From Tubiluchus corallicola (taxonomy: Eukaryota > Priapulida > Priapulimorpha > Priapulimorphida > Tubiluchidae): a stretch of 64,000 bases of DNA. Positions 51,371-63,926 of the stretch are shown here, piece by piece; position 1 is the first letter of the stretch, and each line of letters begins with the position of its first letter. Under the pieces are notes generated by a model. That model made no database searches. It was not told the origin of the DNA and saw nothing but the letters and a program-made list of their open reading frames with translations. The stretch spans positions 273,001-337,000 of the forward strand of contig JAQGDQ010000243.1 of the NCBI GenBank assembly GCA_030141605.1, given 5' to 3'. A program made the translations under genes and the position numbers.

Positions 51371-51595
51371 AGCTGGTGAGAATTTTTGGATTGGTTTAAC
51401 CGACATACACGAGGAGGGTGACTGGAGGTGGTTTGCAACAGGTGGACCTGCTCTTTTTCTTCTTGGGACGTAGCAGATGGCCAACCGGATAATTACGGCG
51501 ATGGCGAAAGCTGCGCCATCCTGTGGCCAAATGGGAACACGTGGAATGACTTCTGGTGTGATACAGCAAAATTTCCGTATATTTGTGAATCGTAG
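51371..51595 (+). pseudogene. C-type lectin domain exon with a frameshift
   Basis: After a possible acceptor (AATAAAG) the frame reads FWIGLTDIHEEGDWRWF, then shifts by one base around 51450-51460 and continues in another frame with GQPDNYGDGESC, WND and YICES, ending at TAG (51593). WIGL, QPD and WND are the family hallmarks; QPD usually marks galactose preference, and WND holds calcium ligands. The first half of the domain, with its signal peptide, is not seen. The frameshift makes a pseudogene or a sequence error; it may be one exon of a decayed gene. Confidence 0.75.
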
Positions 51596-51888
51596 GCGAC
51601 AAGCTAGATTACTTATCACGGAAATCCGAATTTGTCCTTTTTTAAGTCGTTCACCTCCGTTCTTGAAAAAGTAAAAAAAATGGAATCGATATAAGCTAAT
51701 ATTAAACATGTTTGTATACTGTTATTACTGATTTGTATACTGATTATTAATAAACGAAACTTAGTGTGGATTTTACTGGTATTTGAGGACAATTTATACG
51801 CATTAGTACATGTTCCTATGTAGCAAGTTTGCAATTCTTGTATATCATGAGCATCTGCTTATACACAACTACGGCGTTGAAGATACCG

Positions 51889-51985
51889 GTTGTTCAAATC
51901 ATGTTGATGACATCGGTTCTCGTCTGATCACAGAAGTTAAGCGACGTAGAGGCGGGTTAGTACGTGGATGGGTGACCGACTAGTA
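51889..51985 (+). pseudogene. 5S rRNA-derived sequence, copy 2
   Basis: It contains GGTTCTCGTCTGATCACAG, AAGTTAAGC, GGTTAGTACGTGGATGGGTG and ACCG, in the order of 5S rRNA. The 5' part is poorly conserved. It is followed at once by a GTGA/GTAA simple repeat (51985-52024). It shares CAAATCA and GTTCTCGTC changes with copy 1. Confidence 0.78.
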
Positions 51986-52024
51986 AGTAAGTGAGTGAGT
52001 GAGTGAGTGAGTGAGTAAGTAAGT

Positions 52025-53954
52025 GTTCCAAATATGTCAACCTGACTTTTCACTACAGCTACAGCATACAAAAAACACATCCAAAGGCAGTACAGTATAA
52101 ATAATTTATTTTATCGACGCACATATTTTGTAATATTAACACTAGACTGACTTATATTGAACACTAAAATAGATTAATTTGTCCAGATAAAAACATAGAC
52201 AGTAAAAGACTAAACAATGAATAAACAGCTTTAAAATACGACGTTATCCCGATAACATAATACAGTAAAAATTAAACTGAGGCCATTAAAAATCAAAATT
52301 AGTACAAGTTCAACCAGCTTTCCTAATAATATACAGCTTTTATAGCTCACTCAGCTGTAAATTAAAATAGTGTAGGCTAGATCGTCAGATTAATTATTAT
52401 TAAGTCAATCACACGACAATCAAACAACCTAGAATGCAAACACCTTGCGGGATGCATTTGTCTTTAAGAAATGTAACTTTATCAATTACTGAGAAAATTA
52501 TTATTTTACTGTATTCTAGTTTAAGACAAAATCATTACTACTGTTACTACTACTGCCTGTTATATTTCATAAATAGCAGGCGTCACGTGAAACAGTGTAA
52601 GTAACATATACAAATCTGAGGCCATTTTATAATACTATTTACAAGGCGTAACTTTCAAACTCATTTCACTGTTACGCTATATTCCCGAATAGTAGTCGAA
52701 TATAAAAAAAACAATAAACAAATAACACGCAATAATATATAATTATCATACAGGGACATGAGGCCATCCACATTAGCAATACAATGATTCATTTAATTAT
52801 CAAGGAATTAGTTTGCTGATCACTATAATATTTTATGAAACGACAATAATCGTCAGTTTAGCACAACAAAGTTAAAATAATGTTGTTAACTGTGCATCAG
52901 TGGTTTCGGGATTACATAGACTAGAATCATAATAAATTATTACACCAGCTATGGATGTCAGAATGCCATTCTCCACATGATGTCAGCATGGTGTTAGCAA
53001 ACATTATTCCCAAATCATTAAGCAAGGTTTTCACATAAAAAATTTCATCATACCAGTTCATTATTGGGGAAAAAAACAAGCGAAGAAAGTAATGAGACTA
53101 GACCTCTTGCTCTAAAATTTTGTTAGTTTACACTTACAGTTAAGATTATAAAACTGGCAGTAAGCCTAAGTCATCATTCCTTGATATAATCTTGTTAATG
53201 CTTTTGTATAGTACGATCGGACCTTGTAAATTCATAAATTTTGTAAAATAATAATTGTGCTAAAATTGCAAAAACTCGAATTAATAACCAGAGTATTTGG
53301 GCCAACTTTTGAATAATTTTAAGTACAAAACATAACTACAACGATAACAATGTAGTTTTTTAAATGTAACTGTGCTATGAATGTACTGTGAATGTTTGTT
53401 TGAACATTTAATGCTGTGCCACACATCACGTGCTGCTATCTACTGGATGAACTGCATACTATTACGTTATCGTTGTCAAGCAGCTACGCTCACCCCCAGT
53501 AAAATGCAACAAGCATTGCTCGACTTGCTTCTGTTAGCAATACATCAAGTACCTGTCGGTAATTCGCTGTGAAAAACATATCTGTGCCAGACAACTACTT
53601 AACAATCTGAAGTGAAAAAACTGTCTTGTTCACTTAATCTTAAGCGCTGACAAAAAGCGTAAATCTGTCCTAAGACAGAATAATTACACTAGTAACGTCA
53701 TACATGATATAACTAGCCAGTTTGTGTCTTTGCGGGAAAAATAACAATTGTTAAGAGAAGTCGGTTGAACATGCTTCAGCTGGCTTCTTTTAGTTCACTC
53801 GGATTCAATTATCAAAGTCGCCAGCTGCATTTTTAAAAACGATTTCTGATTCACATAGCACCAATACAAAGTTTGAATGTTTTAAAATCATCTGTAGAAT
53901 CCCGCAGAAATTATTCTCGCCCTTTTTCTGTTGATTGCCTCGTTCTTATCCAAG
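52025..53954. other. Intergenic, no gene seen
   Basis: AT-rich. No recognisable coding sequence or element. Confidence 0.4.
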
Positions 53955-54793
53955 CCTCGTCAAGTTAATCTTCTTCTTCTTCTTCTTCTTCTTCTTCGGA
54001 TTCTTTTCTTCGTCCGTTGAACACGATGTGGGCGAAGCCGGGATAACCTACAACATAGTAAGATTGAACGATTATTCATTACAACTATTGTCCCTGCCAC
54101 TGAATATGGTAACGTAGTATGGTCGGGATGCAGTGAAAACAGTATGCGTTTATTAGAAAATATTCAGCTAACTGCTGCTAGAATCTGTTCTGGCGCTATG
54201 TTTCGATCTTCCCCTGCAAGTATCTTGTCTGATAGCGGCTTCACTAAATTAGTGACGCGCATCCATTATCATCGCCTATGTCTTTTTTCAAAATAATCAA
54301 TGACTTAGCGCCCCACTATTTAAGTGCAATTCTGCCGCCAAAGGTAAACGAAGTTACCCCCTATTATATACGCAGTGGTACTAAATACAGAAATTTTAAT
54401 TGCCGTTCTGTTAGCTGTGAAAAATCGTTTTTTTCATATCGACCATTAACATGTGGAACAACTTACCACAGAACATTCGTGAAATTACATCCATTTCACA
54501 CTTCAAACAAGAGCTCAAATCTCATTTAAGTTTTTCGTTGCGGTAATAACATTTTTCATTTGGTAAACCTCAAAGTTTCAGTGCATCATACGCGCATGAG
54601 AATCGGATTTTCTCAGCTAAACTAGGACCTTTTCTCTAAAGGCTGCAAAGATAATAACGGTCATCCAGTATTGCCGAATTGTAACTGTGGATTTCGATTT
54701 GAGTCTGTTGAACACTTTTTATTGCACTGCCCATGGTATCAACAAACTAGGGTTGTTACGTTTGATAAACTAAATGAAATGCTTCTAATGTAA
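53955..54793 (+). mobile_element. Degenerate non-LTR retrotransposon, C-terminal half
   Basis: After a (CTT)n run at 53970-53997, a frame from about 54080 gives EYGNVVWSGCSENSM and LLENIQLTAARI (reverse transcriptase thumb region). It then shifts frame into NDLAPHYLSAILPPKV, shifts again to MWNNLPQNIREITSISHFK, and ends with CNCG and ESVEHFLLHCPWYQQ (C-terminal Cys-His motif), stop at 54791. At least two frameshifts show it is dead. It is a different family from the LINE at 44934. Confidence 0.82.
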
Positions 54794-55710
54794 TATTGTA
54801 GTAAAACTTGTCAGTTTGTGTAGTTATAGTCTATTCTTACTGTAAATGTTTTTGTAAACAGTGTATAAAGTCTGTTGTGGTGAGCATCCTAAATCATGTT
54901 GTTCAAACTGTCTGATCCAATCCTATAATAAATTATGTTTAAACTAAAGTTTGATACTTGCGTTAATGAAAATTCTGGGTACGTCTGACTACAAAGGTGA
55001 AGCTCTTTTTATCATTTCCTTTCTAAGTTTTTCGCTTCTAATTTTATTAAGAAACAACAGTGAAGTGCAAAAGTACAAAAATGAGGGTCGAATGAGCAGA
55101 AGGACAAGTGGGAGATGAAAAATTAATGTCCCGAAATACACGTACCAGTGCACTGGACTAGCAAAATCAGTGGATTAGCGTTCTAAACACTATTAGTACT
55201 CATCTAGGTCTACTAATAATTTTGTTAAGAGATCCAGCATGTGAAAGGACCGTACAGGTATACTCTGACGACTGTAATTAGCCGAATTATCAACAGGTAA
55301 AGCACCTGCTAACCGAAGGTCTATTCAACAGGTGTACACGAATAATCACTTTAATAGCATAATTATTTTTTGCTTAGCTTTACACATTTCCACAGCTCAT
55401 AAAAAGCTAAAGGAACTCATTCAGTAATGAGATCTAAAATTGTAATAATGTGGTCCTCGTTATTCAGGTTCTGTGTCAAAAAGTAAGGCCTAATATATAC
55501 CTCAGTTCAAAAGACTGATGTAATTACCAGTAAGTTTCTAGCTATTTTTTCCTATAATTTTATGAAAAAATTGGAACACAGCCTAGTTCATTCTTTTTCA
55601 CATTTTTTGCTGGTCTTTCAAATTTGGTATGAAAATTTAACCAATTGCGGGATAGGACAATCAGTTGCACATATTTATTCAATAAATGATATAATTATAA
55701 AGTTACTTAC

Positions 55711-57300
55711 CGACCCTCGCAATTGACGGCGTGCATCCGGCCACCGGAAAACGTCTCCGTCGTTCATAAAGCATGAACTACACTTCTCTAGTACCTCGTC
55801 TTCGTGCAAAAAACCGCTGTACATGTTTACATCAGTAAGACACCCAGAAAAATCTGCACTCGTCAACATTGTTGGACTTAAAGAACCACCCAGTAGGCCA
55901 AATATTTCACGTTGGCCTGTGCTAGTGAGATCTGGCCCCCCGTCATGGAAAAACTGCATTGGTAACATGGTTTCAATCATTTCACCATCTCCACCGTCCT
56001 AAAAAAAGAACGAAAAGTTATTATATGTTAGATCAATTGTGGATAATTTAAATTAAATTAAAAAGACATAATATGAAAATTATACTTGCGTTATCCTAAC
56101 TGCATTGTCAGTTATGTGCCAGTTTTTATAAGACATCTGCGAAAGTTAAAAAGCTTTCTTTTAGCCTTTCTTAAAATTTTAGTTATGATTTTTAAAAGTG
56201 AGGGAAATTTTGACACAATATAATTTAATTAAAATCATTTCTCCCAACACATTAAATTACTTAAAAACGAAACTGTTTAACTGTTTTATCAAGGGAATTT
56301 TTTTAAATGAATCACTGTCGATCTTTTTTAATGAAATCTTTGATAATATTTAGAGTAGTATAATTTAGTAGAGTAGTGTATCTTGCCATTGCAAAAAAAT
56401 TCCCGCGAAAAACGATGATTTGCACAAAACATTGCTCTAATTAATATACTACAAATTAAAACAAAAGAGAGCGTGTTGTGATTTTGAAGATGATTCGTAA
56501 CTGTTTACAAATGTTTTTATAGACCTTTAACTCCAGTGCAAGGCTGGAAGCTACGATGCCATACTACTTACGTTCAATCGTCCACAGAGATCAAAATACC
56601 GGATCAGTTGGTCAGTTTCTCGACTGAAAGCCGCACAAATGTGGTGCCAATATCCATCACAATAATCAATGCCAGAAATACTTTGTGATCTACAATAAGA
56701 TACGACAAAAATACAAGACAAAACATTTGATGTATCAAGCGCGCAAACAATTACAACATTTAATGGTCATTTTATTACCAGCACCTACAGCAATTTACAA
56801 GAATAGAGTTTGAAAAAACACCGCGATGCGCAATTTTGAAGCTTTGGAAATTTTGAAAATTACGAGTGCCTGTTAATCACATCAAAGTTCGATGTTTATG
56901 GCCCGTTTATACATAAGGCGATCTCCCGTGCTGATTGTTCTCTCAGCCATTTTTCAAACTAAAACCGCGCGGTTTTCCTGTAAACAACCAATCAGAAGTG
57001 GGCTTGTTAACACGTCATCAGCAAAGGCGGTGCTTTAGCAGAAGAAAAAGAGATCTCTACATACGTGTTTATGAAGTGACAATGCACAATGGCTGATAAA
57101 ACCGAAACAATAACATTAGAAATGGAAGAGAATAAAATATTATATGACAAAAGCCTAACTGATCGAGTATAAAAATAAAGTACAAAAACACCTTTCACAA
57201 AATAATTTTTTGCTTATCTGCGGTGAGATTTTATCCGTCTTTCTGTCTGTTTTTCTGTCTTCTTTCGTCTCTCTGTCTGTCTCTCTTTCTCTCTCTCTGC

Positions 57301-57331
<31 letters not shown>

Positions 57332-59747
57332 CCTCCCTCTTCCCTCCTCTCTCTTTCTTTCCCCTCTCTCTCTGCCACACTTTTCACCATGCAGTAGTCT
57401 GTTTTGCAATAATTCATACAATGATATATGCCGTGTTATCTACCATAAATTTTTACGATTTCGTCTGTATAAATACAGTGCCAACATTTCATCCACAACG
57501 ATCAACGTCATTTTTAAAAGTGGCGTGAAAGTTATGAAAAATTGCTTCATATGTGAACGACGAGGCGCGCGGGAAAACTGTGCGATTTTATTTCGCGGGA
57601 AACCGCCCTATGTATAAATGAACCATTATACGCTCTTATTAAACATTTCTTAATGTTTTACTGACATAAACGTTTTTGCTTATCTTGTTGAGTGAAATTC
57701 ATCCTTTAGAATCGTGGCACAGTAATGGTACAAGTAAGTTTGATTTGATGTAGGTAAATTTGCTTCTGGTAATTTTGGTACCGTGAAAATTGGGTACAAG
57801 GAAAATGTGGTACATACTACTGAATACAGTACTAGCGAAATTTTGTCAAGCAAATCTGATACAACGTAAAAATTGTACGAACAAATTTGGTGCTAGGACA
57901 GTTTATAGGTTTTACACGTCAAATGTAGACACAGGAAAGTTGAAATGTGACTTAGGTAAGTTAAATGTAGACATAGGAATTTCGAATGTGTTTTGGTAAC
58001 TCAAATGTGACTTAGGTAAGTCAAATGTAGATGCATTACTTTGAATAAATCGGTAATTAAGTTATTTAAGTGCAAATTAGAAAAAGATAAACCAAAGATA
58101 GTGCATCTATTAGTTGGCCTACAACTTTGTTATTTTAACTTAGGAGCAATTATTAAATTGAAATTAAAGAAGATTAAATTTAACATCCTTAAACTTTACT
58201 ACCTATCCAAATTTGAGATACCAATGTCACATTTGACTTGACATGTGTCTACAGTTGACTTACCAAAAACGCTTAAGATTTCTTGAAAACCATTGTTAAC
58301 ACATTTGAACTACCTAAGTCTACATTTGAGTTACCAAGACACATTTGAATTACCTAAATCTACATTTTAGTTAACGCAGGTCTACATTTGACATGTAAAA
58401 CCTATAGTACTGGAAAAATTTGGTACTAGGAAAGTTTGATACAAAGAAAGTTCGGTACCTCGAAAAGTCGTTACTTAAGTAAACACCATTCTGTTTACAC
58501 ATTCACGTGTAGATAGTCTTAAACTTTGTTGAATACTCAAGCAGTTACTTATGTAACGTCGTGTCAGTAGACAGTAGTTTGCCTAAACGGTGCAGATTGT
58601 GAAAAAGTCGTTAACCTTTCGGACAGCTAGCGATTCCTTAATTCACTGCAATTTGGTTTGAGTGGCGACTAAAATGTACTAATTTCGCGAGTATGATCAC
58701 GTATTTTTCTCGAGCTCAATCCACGTTGTCTTTAGAGGCAGAAAAATTATTTTAATCGGTAAAATCAACGTTAAATGGAATGTCGAATCTAATGCATTTT
58801 TAACATTTTTGACATTCCAATGACGCAGCTGTAGTAAAATAAAGTCTGTTTATCATAGTGGTTGCAGCTGCCGACTGGTTATTGTTGTTTGTTGTGGTGG
58901 TGGGTGTGGCTCGTGAAGATTGCGTGTGGAACAGCCACGACGGGCATGGCAAACTACCAAGATTTTGTTTAGCAAACTACACGTTTATTCGATATTAAAT
59001 ACAGACTCAGTATACATAAGAAGAGACTAATGCCAGCCCTCCGTATTCAAGACAGCTCCTAATCTGCCCGAGGTGCAGGCCTCGAATTCCTGTTGTCTAA
59101 TTACCTAATGCGCACTGAGCTTCTGCGCATAGCGGTTACATCATCAATCTATACTCTTGACTAAGTAGGTCGAACATCAGCTGATCATCACGTGGTATGC
59201 CACACCTAACTGGGTTTCTTGCCAAGACGGTAATTTAATCTTGAATTATCAATTTAATTGTTTAATTAACAGTTTCGTCTTAAATCATCACACTAAACAG
59301 CTTTCCTTAACTGCTGTTTAATCCAATGAATGATTTTCTTGCAAATAATCACCAATGATTTATGAATTCGTTGCTATGTTCTTCCGTCGCTTGACTGCTT
59401 TCAAGAAGTTGTTAAAGAAAAGATAAACACGTGTTCATCTTGAGTTGTGTTGTAGCAAGAGTAAACTTGTCACCTCTTCTGATTACTTGTATTTTTGCAA
59501 AAAGCTTTATATAAATGTTATGTATATTTAACGTTCTTTGTGTGTCTTTTTTTGACTAAATTGACCATTACCATCATCACTCTATAGAAAATTGTATAAT
59601 AACCAAGCATTTCTTCGTTTTCTTAGCCAAAATTTTACTCACCCGCAAGGAATGAACACTCCTGCTGGTGGTATACTAAACAACATTCCTAGATTGTCAA
59701 GTAGTAAACCTTTCGTAGTGCCTGGTTTCACTATCGATTTAAACCAC
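55711..59747 (-). CDS. LamG/pentraxin-like extracellular domain protein, three internal exons
   Basis: Exons 59643-59747, 56572-56689 and 55711-55998 join in phase on the minus strand (about 170 residues), with GT..AG introns. Visible are WFKSIVKPG, DGYWHHICAAFSRETDQLI (the typical jelly-roll core), FSGCLTDVNMYSGFL, and a trailing VFRWPDARRQLRG. This order is that of laminin-G/pentraxin domains as in SVEP1-like or adhesion proteins. Such domains bind glycans or proteins outside the cell. Both ends are open: the first exon starts with 1 nt of a split codon and the last ends in phase 0 at a donor, so the gene continues in both directions. I found no further exons. Confidence 0.72.
57231..57378 (+). 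repeat. Polypyrimidine (CT-rich) tract
   Basis: About 148 bp almost wholly of C and T. It lies in the intron between the first two pentraxin-like exons. Long open frames through it are low-complexity artefacts. Confidence 0.93.
57730..58470. mobile_element. Fold-back element with internal sub-repeats
   Basis: Arms TATAGGTTTTACACGTCAAA.. (57904-57930) and its inverse (58380-58406) match with one change. Outer parts share GGTAC and GAAA motifs, inner parts share TTAGGTAAGT and AAATGTAGAC sub-repeats in inverted order. No coding frame. Confidence 0.7.
58890..59204 (-). mobile_element. Candidate solo LTR
   Basis: On the minus strand it begins TGTGGCATACCACG, holds GAATAAACG two thirds along, and ends CCACAACA. 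The GC-rich start and polyadenylation signal resemble Ty3-type LTRs. Target-site duplication is unclear: ACTGG occurs at 58874-58878 and 59209-59213, which would need slightly wider ends. Confidence 0.45.
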
Positions 59748-60308
59748 CTAGAATAGATAAGTAATATAAGAAAATTTTAATACTCAAAACTAGCATGAAA
59801 ATAATTGATGTTGTTGCAGGTACAAATGTTTTGGTCCATTACCCCTTCGCAGGTAGTATATGCATTAGAAGTCACTATATATTAGACTGTAGTTCAACAA
59901 GCTAGACTACTTTTTCTACTCTGACATTGTATAGGTGAACTTTGTTATGTACACACGTCTCTGTTACATTTAAAATTTGACTTATAATTATACTGCAACC
60001 TTTTACTGACATTCTGGCTTTTTCGCGACTCAATATTGGACCAACAATGTATGTATGCATTTTAGCCTTTTAGTGTAACGTAGTAATCTGTAGCACTATT
60101 TCAGTAGTTTTGTACAGGTAGTAATTGTAGACTACAGAAAATTTGTATTTTTTGCAGAATAAACTAACATAGATATGGGAACGCACCTTTGGTTTGAGTT
60201 TGAGCGTATACATTACAGATAATATCAGTAAAAAATCTGTAAGTTTGTTCACTGCCAGTTAGTTTATTCTTCAACAGCAAAAGATCTAATTCGACTTGTG
60301 TTTATATT

Positions 60309-60351
60309 AGATTAGATTAGATTACACTTTTAATGTAATCTAATCTAATCT
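60309..60351. repeat. Perfect hairpin of GATTA units
   Basis: Arms 60309-60326 and 60334-60351 are exact inverted copies (18 bp, loop 7) made of AGATT units, extendable with one mismatch. Confidence 0.9.
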
Positions 60352-60395
60352 GATATTGTAGCCCAAAAGGCACCAGGCGTTTTGTTGATAACTCG

Positions 60396-60752
60396 CAGTG
60401 TCTATAGTTTAAAAACATAGTATGTAGCAACATACTAACTTGTAAACTTACAATGACAGTGTCTATAGTTTAGAAACATAGTATGTAGCAACATAGTAAC
60501 TTACAAACTTACAATGGCAGTGTTTAAAAACATAGTATGTAGCAACATAGTAACTTACAAACTTACAATCGCAGTGTCTATAGTTTAAAAACATAGTATG
60601 TAGCAATATACTAACTTGCAAACTTACAATGGCAGTATCTATGGTTTAAAACCATAGTATGTAGCAACATAGTAACATACAAACTTACAATGGCAGTGTC
60701 TACAGTTTAAAAACATAGTATGTAGCAACATAGAAACTTACAAACTTACAAT
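60396..60752. repeat. 61-bp minisatellite, 6 units
   Basis: Units start at 60396, 60457, 60518, 60572, 60633 and 60694. The third lacks 7 bases. The unit holds ACATAGTATGTAGCAACATA and AAACTTACAATGGCAG. Confidence 0.92.
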
Positions 60753-61458
60753 CACAATAAGAAACGAACGAATAAAAGTTGTGAACGTTTTTACGGTTAA
60801 TATTGACTAATTAGGTCGAACGTTTTGTAATCAATTATGGGGTAAACGAACGATTTGTAAAATTGTTAACTTCAAGTATGGCCGGAAGAAGGAAATGGGG
60901 ATTATGAATAAAAAAACTCACAATTAAAAACAAGTAAAAAAGAAAAGGTATAACGTTTAGAACTACCACCGTAGTTCTTCTTCAAGTGAACAAAAAAGTC
61001 AAAAAGAATGAAAATCACAAATACTAATTTTTGTGGAGTTTTTTGTTTTGCGAATTTTTATTTATATTATTAACGCATACTAAAGATATAGCATAAAAAT
61101 GATTCAAGAAAATAGAAAAAATCCGAACTTTTTATCAAGCATAGAAAATTAATTCCTAATTTACATACAAAAGAAATTCGAAAACGCAGCAGGACTAAAA
61201 GAGATCTCTAGTGGGCTGTTCACATTAGCTACGTGGACCGAGACTAATGGGACTAGTACATGAAAATGATATGTAATAAATTACATGAAAGCGATTCATA
61301 ATATTTTTACGGTTGCAGCAGGATAAAACAGAATGTAGATCAGATCACGCTGCACACTTGCAGCTTGTATCCATAGCCTATTATTTAAGGAACGACTCCA
61401 TGTGCGCGTAATGCGTAATGCGTGATGCGTTATTTTTATTTATACAATTTATATTTAA

Positions 61459-61565
61459 ATCACAAGAAAACCATTCATGAATATAAAGCTTGAAAAATTC
61501 GTTTTGAAATTTTATATCGCTTACATACTGCCTTTTTGCGTGCAGGACCAATCGGCAGTCATGCT
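61459..61565. mobile_element. TTAA MITE, truncated inverted copy
   Basis: After TTAA (61455-61458) it reads ATCACAAGAAAACC and continues as the inverse of the right end of 21095-21780 for about 107 bp, then similarity is lost. Confidence 0.75.
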
Positions 61566-61739
61566 TGTGACAGCCCTATACAATAGTGCTCTCATTTTAT
61601 CGTACTAATTAAATTTCTACAATTAAGTTTGCTAAGTTAAGCAGAGTAGCGCCAATGAGTTTAATTTTGTAGTGCTAAGTGAAAAGTTTATTTTGTTTAT
61701 CTATGTAATTCTTATCTCTCAGGCTAGTATAGTAGTGAT

Positions 61740-62640
61740 ATCTACTGTCAACTTTGTTTCTCAGAGAAAGAAACCAGGGACATGAACTTGACAGGTGTAC
61801 TTCCTTATTTGGCAAGTTTGACCACCAATCCTGAGTGATGATAAATAGGACATTCACAGCTGCTACTCTTTATAACCTGTTTGATTGGTCAGGTTTAGGT
61901 GATGAACCAACCTTTACAGGATATGCAACAACTCAGCTGAGAGCAAACAGGTTGACCTGGAAAAACGAGGCCACAGTGCAGGGTGTGAAAAGTGTGGCTT
62001 TGCACTATGGTTGCTCTACTTGATGCCTAATTTGGTAACATGCTAAAATTTGTTACCTTTAATAATACAATCAGCTGAAATACCTGGCTTCTACCGGGGG
62101 TAGCTTGTTGTGATTTATGAAGTGAAAATAGTGTGCATATTTGTGGGATGCCCGCCCACTGTTCCCTATGCAGGAGTCCATAGCTGTGAAGGGATTCTCT
62201 AGGAGAATAGACTGCAAAAGAATGATATTCATTAAATGGACACTTAGTGCACCAGCCGGGGGCCGGGGGGGGGGGCTGCGACCGAAATTGGTATTAGCCT
62301 AAAACTTTCCCGGGGTCGTGTTTAGGGATATGCTGCAACATACGGGCATGCATAAAGGTTGCGCCTTTTTGACTGCCACATCGAGCTAGGTTCCAGTCTT
62401 GCTACAACCATCTGTGTGAAGCAGGTACTGCTCTGCTGAGCAAGCCAAACTACGTAAAAAATCAAAACCGTAGGCTTATTAAAAATATATGATAGGATCG
62501 TGTCAATTATAGATAGGATATATGATATGATATATATATGATAGGATCGCAGGGGTCAACCCAACCGAAGTGCAATGGAAAGGCCTCGCCCCGGAGGATC
62601 CACCTTCTTGATCATGGAAACCTCTGTGCCAGGCAAGTAA
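61740..62640. other. GC-richer segment of unknown nature
   Basis: Locally raised GC, a G10 run near 62267, and several short palindromic words. No protein or element recognised. It could be an unclassified repeat. Confidence 0.3.
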
Positions 62641-62867
62641 GCAGATAAAATTATGTATGTAATTAATTAAATATTAGGCCTATAATGTTAAGGTTATTAC
62701 TAATGGTGGTGGTACAAGCCGAAAATTAAATAAATGTGGATACCAAACTTGCATGTCAGGAAATTAATGTAATTAGTTAAAATCGCTCTAGTGAGGGATC
62801 TAACATTAGAAATGCTGAATTTGGTTGGTCAGCTATAAAAGATGAACTTTGAACTGTCTTAACCACC

Positions 62868-63030
62868 AGAGATATGTCGGCCTAGTGGTCCAAGGCGTCT
62901 ATTGTGTAAACATAACGTTCCTGGTTCAAATCCAGTTACACCCAAACTCCTATCTTCCTTGTTTGGTTTCAAAATTTAATTGCTTGTTGGTTTGTGCCAT
63001 TGTCATTCATAACAATATTGACATTAAGAT
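62868..63030 (+). mobile_element. tRNA-derived SINE family 1, copy 3
   Basis: Box A-like GTCGGCCTAGTGGTCCAAGG and box B GGTTCAAATCC, followed by the shared body with TTGGTTTGTGCCA. Same family as 35365 and 35725. Confidence 0.72.
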
Positions 63031-63130
63031 TATAATAATTATGTTTCTCTTTTAAATTATTTTTATTTTACATGTGTAATGTGCAGTGTATTTCCTTACT
63101 TTGTGTTGTAAATTCTTTTTGTGTTTATAA

Positions 63131-63528
63131 ATAAGATAAGATAAGATAAGATAAGATAAGATAAGATAAGATAAGATAAGATAAGATAAGATAAGATAAG
63201 ATAAGATAAGATAAGATAAGATAAGATAAGATAAGATAAGATAAGATAAGATAAGATAAGATAAGAAAAGATAAGATAAGATAAGATAAGATAAGATAAG
63301 ATAAGATAAGATAAGATAAGATAAGATAAGATAAGATAAGATAAGATAAGATAAGATAAGATAAGATAAGATAAGATAAGATAAGATAAGATAAGATAAG
63401 ATAAGATAAGATAAGATAAGATAAGATAAGATAAGATAAGATAAGATAAGATAAGATAAGATAAGATAAGATAAGATAAGATAAGATAAGATAAGATAAG
63501 ATAAGATAAGATAAGATAAGATAAGATA
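63131..63528. repeat. (GATAA)n pentanucleotide array, about 80 units
   Basis: 398 bp of ATAAG units with a single substitution (about 63267). All minus-strand frames stay open, giving false long ORFs. Confidence 0.98.
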
Positions 63529-63926
63529 CATGTACATTTACTTATCATCCGTGAGTTTAACAGTACGTAGAAACATTCATATAGTTTTAAAATTTAGTAA
63601 AGCAGAGGATATTTTGTAGTATATGTAGAAAGAAATGTAATTACTGTGAAGTGGGCGTGACGAACGACCATATGATCAACTAAGTCATCCACCTATTTTG
63701 TAGAGTGATTAACTTGTACTTTTCTTACATCATACATGGCTGAATTAGCTGCACTGTTTAGTTTAATCAGTCTATTTGAGGCTAATTTTGAAACCAACTT
63801 TTCAAAGTGCACCATTGTCTGTGTTAGACTAATTTTCCACACAGGCTAATTTCGTAGAATTTTTCTCATTGTATTGTGAAGCTCATTTTTAGTGAAATTC
63901 AAACGGCAGTAGCAATGTTTTGCTTT

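Noticed and set aside
57155-57617. ORFs rich in Ser/Leu or Arg/Glu
   Set aside because: Low-complexity products of the CT-rich tract.
63052-63548. Long minus-strand ORFs of repeated LILSY
   Set aside because: They are translations of the GATAA microsatellite; no gene signal.
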